Positions 44,881 to 49,264 of a stretch of DNA of 49,264 nucleotides are shown here, in pieces. The position numbers and the translations under genes are program-made. Location of the stretch: NCBI GenBank assembly GCA_019261985.1, contig JAFAQY010000062.1, positions 1-49,264 on the forward strand. The letters run 5' to 3'. This DNA is from Bryobacterales bacterium. Its GTDB lineage: Bacteria > Acidobacteriota > Terriglobia > Bryobacterales > Bryobacteraceae. The number at the start of each line of letters is the position of its first letter. Positions within the stretch are counted from its first letter, which is position 1. The notes beneath the pieces were generated by a model. That model was not told the origin of the DNA, ran no database searches, and saw only the letters and a list, made by a program, of their open reading frames with translations.

Positions 44881-45735
44881 ATGAATTTTTCAGTAAGACG
44901 GGTTGGCTGCATGGGCGCTCTGGTTGGACTTTTTGCGGTGTGCCATGTGAACGCGCAGATGCAAGATAACCGGCAACGCAGTCTCACTTGCGACAACGCC
45001 TGGAACGGCGATCGGGCACACCATTGCGAAATCCGGGAGCAAACGCTCGCGGCGACCGGCCGCCTGTCTGTCGATCCCGGGCGCAACGGGGGCACGACCA
45101 TCAAGGGCTGGCTTGAGAATCAGGTGCTGGTGCGGGCCAGAGTGGAGACGTGGGCGGAGACCGATTCCGAGGCCGCCTCGCTTGCGCCCCAGATCAGGGT
45201 AGATGCCAATACAGGACAGGTTACGGCGAGTGGACCCGACTCGCAAAGCGCAAACGGGCGAAATAACACCGGGTGGTCCGTGAGCTATGAAATCTTCGTT
45301 CCGCAGGTCAGCGATCTGGATCTGAAGGCAAACAACGGCGGCATTACGATTTCCGACGTGCGCGGCCGCGTGCAGTTCACCGCGAAGAACGGCGGCGTGA
45401 CTCTGAGACGAGTCGCCGGTGATGTGAGCGGCTCAACGCTCAACGGCGGGTTGCACGTCGAGCTGGCCGGGAATACTTGGGATGGACGGCAGCTCGAGGT
45501 CAGCACGACAAATGGAGGCATAACGCTGGCGCTTCCGGACGTTTATTCCGCACATCTCCGGACGGAGACCGTAAACGGAGGCGTGCGGTCCGAGCATCCC
45601 GCGGTGACGCTGCAGCCCGCGAGCATTGGCGCGAACGGCCGCCGTAATCAAAACATCGACGTGAACCTCGGCTCCGGCGGGGCGTTGATTCATGTGAGCA
45701 CGATCAATGGAGGGATTACGGTGAAGCGGTTGTGA
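44881..45735 (+). CDS. DUF4097-type putative adhesin
   Basis: 284 residues, exported (signal peptide ending near VCHVNA). The remainder is a right-handed beta-helix-like series with recurrent NGG(I/V)T units (LKANNGGITISDVRG, AKNGGVTLRRV, TTNGGITLALP, TVNGGVRSEHP, TINGGITVKRL). AGGAGG lies seven bases before the ATG. Function unknown; members are proposed surface or regulatory proteins. The last 16 codons and the terminator are copied at 6453-6640. Confidence 0.82.
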   Translation: MNFSVRRVGCMGALVGLFAVCHVNAQMQDNRQRSLTCDNAWNGDRAHHCEIREQTLAATGRLSVDPGRNGGTTIKGWLENQVLVRARVETWAETDSEAASLAPQIRVDANTGQVTASGPDSQSANGRNNTGWSVSYEIFVPQVSDLDLKANNGGITISDVRGRVQFTAKNGGVTLRRVAGDVSGSTLNGGLHVELAGNTWDGRQLEVSTTNGGITLALPDVYSAHLRTETVNGGVRSEHPAVTLQPASIGANGRRNQNIDVNLGSGGALIHVSTINGGITVKRL

Positions 45736-45775
45736 AATCGTTGATGCTATCGCAGTAACGAAAACTATGCCGAAC

Positions 45776-45801
45776 GCCCCGACTTGTGTCGGGGCTTTTT
45801 T
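45776..45801 (+). terminator. Intrinsic terminator of the DUF4097 gene
   Basis: GCCCCGAC, loop TTGT, GTCGGGGC, then six T. It is 41 bases beyond the stop. Confidence 0.9.
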
Positions 45802-45869
45802 ATTGCTCACGCGCGCACCGCGGGCGCGGGCGGGTGTGCGCTTATTCAAATGTCAAATAACTCGGTGCT

Positions 45870-45934
45870 GCCTGTCCTTGCGGGCAGGTTCACAAGGCTG
45901 AAGCCTCTGCTTCGCAGGCTGAAGCCTGTGCCAC
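45870..45934. repeat. REP-like palindrome cluster
   Basis: GCCTGTCCTTGCGGGCAGG, AGGCTGAAGCCT and GCAGGCTGAAGCCTG with the tail GTGCCACC. It sits between the DUF4097 terminator and the convergent 193-residue protein gene. Confidence 0.75.
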
Positions 45935-45980
45935 CATCTGCTAAGCCCCAGCTCTTCTGTGAGTAGGCAACTTATATAAA

Positions 45981-46562
45981 TCAGGAGGGTTGTTCGGGGG
46001 TGGGTTCGTTTGGTAATCCGACTTCATCGGGGGTCCAGGTGGCGTGGGCGCAAGTCAGGAGTGGTAGGAGATTCGGGTCTGGGGCTTGGGTCGCGGGACT
46101 TTCGCGGAGTTTCATCAGATACGAGAGCGCGCGGTAATAACTGCGCTCGAACGAGGATTCGTAACAGTTGACCAGGTTCAGCAGATTTGAGTTGTCGGAG
46201 AGACTTTTGAAGACCCCGGCGAAACGGGCGGGCTTGGAGCCGGAGGTGTTTTCGGGTCGGGCCATTTCGACATCGAGGCTCGCTTTTTGAACGGCCCAGG
46301 TCCTCATTTGACGCCAGTGGGCGATGGCCATGCGTTCGACTAGTCCGGTTTCGATCGGCGTCCGGGGCTGGATTTCAGTCGTGATGGAGGTGAGGAGCTG
46401 CTCGAAGAGATCTTTCGATTCGCCTTCTAGGACTACGGTTTGGGACAGCATGCCGTGGCGGATGCTGTTTTGAGATGAGGCCGCTTTGCCTTCTGGGGTG
46501 ACTGGGCCTTTGGAACGGGCTCCGTTTTGGCGGGCGGTTTTGGATTTTAGGTTGGTGGTCAT
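45981..46562 (-). CDS. Conserved acidobacterial protein paired with a terminase-like gene
   Basis: 193 residues, basic N-terminus MTTNLKSKTARQNGARSKGP, then VTPEGKAASSQNSIRHGMLS, a helical centre (LVERMAIAHWRQMRTWAVQK) and an Asp/Pro-rich end. I know this N-terminal motif only in uncharacterised proteins of Acidobacteriota. ATG 46562 was chosen; the frame to 46607 overlaps a REP-like repeat. It is divergent from the terminase-like gene, with 240 bases between. A decayed copy is at 6727-7128. Confidence 0.65.
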   Translation of the reverse strand: MTTNLKSKTARQNGARSKGPVTPEGKAASSQNSIRHGMLSQTVVLEGESKDLFEQLLTSITTEIQPRTPIETGLVERMAIAHWRQMRTWAVQKASLDVEMARPENTSGSKPARFAGVFKSLSDNSNLLNLVNCYESSFERSYYRALSYLMKLRESPATQAPDPNLLPLLTCAHATWTPDEVGLPNEPTPEQPS

Positions 46563-46574
46563 ACGGATTTTATT

Positions 46575-46617
46575 GGCCGGTTGGCAACCGGGCCGCAGGT
46601 TTGGCAACCTGCCCCAC
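46575..46617. repeat. REP-like palindrome pair
   Basis: GCCGGTTGGCAACCGG next to GCAGGTTTGGCAACCTGC and CCCAC. Same right half as 44791-44834. Confidence 0.8.
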
Positions 46618-46799
46618 TTGGCAACCCTGCACTGCTAGATTGGCAGATCAGACGAACCGATCGTCTGGCCTGCTTCGGGATGTTACTGATGTGGAAAGAC
46701 AAATTTAAGAAAAAGATTTGATGTGTGATTTGTTGAGATTGGAATCTTAGCCGGTTTTGAAACGCGCCGGGCGAGCTATTTTTTGGCGTGTGGTGCACG

Positions 46800-47569
46800 A
46801 TGGAGAACGATGGTCGGGTTGGGCAGACTACAGGACAAGCTGAAGGTTGTCGTACCGCGGTGGAGTTTGCGCGCGAGAGGCTCGGGTTTGAGCCGGATTT
46901 GCGACAGACGGAGGTGCTGGCTAGCACGGCTAAGCGGGGGATTCTGAATCGTATGCGGCAGTGGGGGAAATCGAGAGTCGCGGCGGTTAAGGCGCTGGAT
47001 CGGGCGTTCTCGGCGGCGGGAAGTCTGGTAATCGTTGCTTCTCCGACGGAGAGGCAGAGCGCGGAATTTCTGAGGAAAGCCAGTGAATTCGTCTTGCGGC
47101 TCGGGGTGCGGCCGCGAGGGGATGGTAAGAATTCGACAAGCTTGCTGCTGCCAAATCGGTCGCGGATTATCGGACTGCCGGAAAAAAAGGGACGATTCGG
47201 GGATTTTCGGCGGTGTCGCTGCTGGTAATTGATGAGGCGGCTCGGGTGCCGGATGCGGTTTAGAAGGCTTTGCGGCCGATGCTGGCGGTGGCGGATGGGG
47301 ATTTGTGGATGTTGAGCACTCCGGCGGGGAAGAGCGGGTTCTTCTATGAAAACTGGGAGCATGGCGGCGATGAATGGGAGCGGATGGCTGTGCCGGCGAC
47401 GGAGTGCTCGAGGATTTCGGAGAAGTTCTTGGACGGGGAGCGGAGGCAGATGGGTGAGATTTGGTTCCGGCAGGAGTATATGTGCGAGTTCGTGGATAGC
47501 GGAGCGAGTATGTTTGACCGGGACATGGTCTTGCGGGCGTTCGACGATGTGGAGCCGCTCGGGATCTAA
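46800..47569 (+). pseudogene. Terminase large-subunit-like ATPase, broken
   Basis: Walker-type ATPase of the phage terminase family. The N-terminal segment (VEFARERLGFEPDLRQTEVL) is followed by the Q-W-G-K-S motif QWGKSRVAAVKALDRA in place of a classical Walker A, and by VIVASPTERQSAEFLRK. The frame then shifts in a run of seven A at about 47184-47190. The other frame supplies Walker B (LLVIDEAARVP), a stop at 47261-47263, motif III STPAGKSGFFYENW, and RQEYMCEFVDSG. Two lesions, so no active product. It is paired divergently with the 193-residue protein. Confidence 0.8.
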
Positions 47570-47578
47570 AATATTTCT

Positions 47579-47608
47579 CCCAAAGACGCAAAGAACGCAA
47601 AGAAAAAA
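47579..47608. repeat. Short A-rich direct repeat
   Basis: AAAGACGCAAAGAACGCAAAG, that is, GCAAAGA units at 9-10 base spacing, between the two terminase pieces. Such A-rich repeats occur between genes in many unrelated bacteria. Confidence 0.5.
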
Positions 47609-47610
47609 GC

Positions 47611-47697
47611 ATGTTTTTTATCGGATTGGATTTGGGGCAGAGGCAGGACTTCACGGCGGTCACACCACGCCAACGGAGCAGTCGGCGACAAAGCCTT
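47611..47697 (+). pseudogene. Terminase nuclease-like gene, 5' fragment
   Basis: Begins MFFIGLDLGQRQDFTAVT, the first beta-strand of an RNase H-like terminase nuclease (the D in GLDLG is the first acidic residue). It loses this character after about 20 residues and runs into the Phd gene on the other strand. The rest is missing. Confidence 0.5.
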
Positions 47698-47700
47698 GGC

Positions 47701-47964
47701 TCACCGACGGCCTTCCTGTTTGGCAGCCCTGATTTCTTTATCGGTAATCGGACGGAATCCGCCATGCTTCAACATTGACTGCTGAAGCCGCTTGGATGCT
47801 TCCACGGCTTCGCGAATATCGCTCAGATCTTGCCGCCCCTCCGGAATCAGGCGCGCCACAGGCTTTTCGTGTTTGGTAATCACAATTTCTTCGCCCTTGG
47901 CTACCCTGGCGAGAAGCTCTCCGAAACGGGTTTTGGCTTCGAATGCGGAGATTTGACTAGTCAT
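47701..47964 (-). CDS. Phd/YefM-type antitoxin, orphan
   Basis: 87 residues. The fold start (MTSQISAFEAKTRFGELLAR) and VAKGEEIVITKHEKPVARLI are the Phd/YefM DNA-binding part, followed by a C-terminal toxin-binding tail. The partner, usually a PIN-domain VapC immediately downstream, is absent; the gene ends where the terminase remnant begins. A palindromic operator overlaps the ATG. Confidence 0.88.
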   Translation of the reverse strand: MTSQISAFEAKTRFGELLARVAKGEEIVITKHEKPVARLIPEGRQDLSDIREAVEASKRLQQSMLKHGGFRPITDKEIRAAKQEGRR

Positions 47965-47972
47965 TGACTAGT
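47956..47972 (-). promoter_or_regulatory. Palindromic operator overlapping the Phd start
   Basis: ACTAGTCATTGACTAGT: eight-base arms around one central base. It includes the start codon at 47964. On the minus strand TATAAC is just upstream and could be a -10 element. Autorepression by the antitoxin is expected. Confidence 0.6.
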
Positions 47973-48548
47973 TATAGTAGCAGGCGCACGCGGATATGTC
48001 GGATCGACGCCGGTGAGCGACTACAATCGGTAACACCGCCCGATCAATGGAGAACACTGCGTGGTTACGCAAGCCGAAATTTAGCTCATACCGAAACCCT
48101 CGCCGAACCCTATAAAACGGCCCTGGAATTCTTTACAGGCTCGTGAGAATGGGAGCGACGTTCCTGCTTCTCGGCTTGCAATTTGGTACATTTTTATTTG
48201 CCGGGTGTCGGCCGCTCTCAAGACCAATCAGTCCTTGCTGCAGGGTCTACACAATCTTCATACCGCTCGTCCCTACGATGCCGAATTGGGATAAGAAAGG
48301 CCCTTGGAAAAATTAAACCAGCAAAGAATGATGCACGCCTCCTGGCACGCGAAACCTGGCTATGGGCACCCCGTTGGATGAACGAAATTACCGAAAGCAC
48401 ATAACCACGGCAATCGAGAGGCTTAATATGTGCAGATCGGCCGTTATTCGATCATTGACCAAATACGAACCCCTCGGAATAACCTTGCCCGCCAATCTTC
48501 AACCAGCAGCAAGGCCAAAACGCAGTTCACGCTGAATGCCGCAAAGCC
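47973..48548. other. Intergenic stretch without a recognisable gene
   Basis: About 575 bases between the antitoxin and the ribosomal RNA terminator. Open frames on both strands are short and show no known domains. No insertion-sequence ends are evident. Confidence 0.5.
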
Positions 48549-48575
48549 AAAAGCCCCGACTCTCGCCGGGGCTTT
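48549..48575 (-). terminator. Intrinsic terminator of the ribosomal RNA operon
   Basis: On the minus strand AAAGCCCCG and CGGGGCTTTT flank a small loop, 12 bases after the 5S gene. Confidence 0.75.
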
Positions 48576-48586
48576 GTAATTTAATT

Positions 48587-48700
48587 GGGCAACTTCCTAC
48601 TCTCCCACACACTTGGCGCGTGCAGTACCATCGGGGCTGAGGGGCTTAACTGCCGTGTTCGGGATGGGAACGGGTGGGACCCCCTCGCTAGAGTCACCCA
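48587..48700 (-). rRNA. rrf: 5S ribosomal RNA
   Basis: About 114 bases on the minus strand with the characteristic CCCGAACACGG loop and paired ends (TGGGTGACTC at the 5' end, GAAGTTGCCC at the 3' end). The boundaries are by pattern and may shift by a few bases. Confidence 0.93.
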
Positions 48701-48709
48701 AAAGCTACA

Positions 48710-48776
48710 GTTGTCAGTTATCAGTTTTCAGTCATCAGTTTGGGCAACTGATAACTGAGGACTGATAACTGACAAC
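48710..48776. repeat. Long imperfect palindrome in the 23S-5S spacer
   Basis: The outer 16 bases GTTGTCAGTTATCAGT and ACTGATAACTGACAAC are perfectly complementary. The next 15 pair with a few mismatches around a TGGGC loop. It is built of TCAGTTATCAGTT-type units and would form a 30-bp hairpin in the rRNA precursor. Confidence 0.85.
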
Positions 48777-48802
48777 CCGAATATTGACGGGCGAACCACA
48801 AT

Positions 48803-48820
48803 GACAAGCTAAAGCTTGTC
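48803..48820. repeat. Short REP-like palindrome
   Basis: GACAAGCTAAAGCTTGTC, followed by CTAC. The same CTAAAG core as the other REP-like repeats; it lies between 23S and 5S. Confidence 0.6.
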
Positions 48821-48847
48821 CTACTCTGAATCCACAGTAGATTTTAT

Positions 48848-49264
<417 letters not shown>

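Overview
The window is a G+C-rich chromosomal segment from a member of the Acidobacteriota, most like the Solibacter/Bryobacter lineage. The evidence is three giant ABC-type permeases of the acidobacterial duplicated orphan permease (ADOP) type with PadR-family regulators, a DUF1800/DUF1501 pair, a zinc-ribbon Ser/Thr kinase, and many REP-like palindromes. The assignment rests on recognised family signatures; no database search was possible.

Layout. 1-2.2 kb: serine-hydrolase, SRPBCC and ArsR genes in one overlapping minus-strand unit, then an integrase fragment and a DinB protein. 2.6-5.4 kb: a membrane-anchored Ser/Thr kinase. 5.4-8.9 kb: a gene graveyard holding a deleted copy of the LRR gene found at 10.4-11.1 kb, a decayed copy of the block found at 45.7-46.7 kb, relE-like toxin remnants and a frameshifted GT-C-like membrane gene. 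8.8-13.4 kb: an orphan antitoxin, a CPBP protease, the LRR gene, an ECF sigma factor coupled to a membrane thioredoxin, a peroxiredoxin, cytochrome c, tRNA-Glu and a PIN-domain remnant. 13.9-21.7 kb: ordinary core genes (AI-2E-type permease, ruvX, mltG, recX, ROK kinase, HNH nuclease). 21.8-31.1 kb: two PadR/ADOP loci. 31.3-36.3 kb: a secreted protein, RidA, NYN/LOTUS protein, B12-binding protein, nitrilase and DUF503. 36.3-41.3 kb: infB-nusA-rimP on the minus strand. 41.5-44.7 kb: DUF1501 and DUF1800. 44.9-48 kb: a DUF4097 protein, an acidobacterial small-protein/terminase module in decay, and an orphan Phd antitoxin. 48.6-49.3 kb: 5S rRNA and the 3' end of 23S rRNA, both minus strand.

How genes work together. 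rimP-nusA-infB-DUF503 is the conserved ribosome-maturation, transcription-elongation and translation-initiation operon. Its leader carries a GNRA-loop hairpin with a U-run, and infB appears to start at a CUG codon. The sigma factor and the thioredoxin-like membrane protein are separated by one base and look like a redox-linked signalling pair. PadR and ADOP genes are translationally coupled.

The most unusual material is the set of duplicated, decaying fragments at 5.4-7.1 kb whose parents lie elsewhere in the window, the divergent small-protein/terminase pair, and about eleven REP-like palindrome clusters. I did not see a complete new defence or biosynthetic system.
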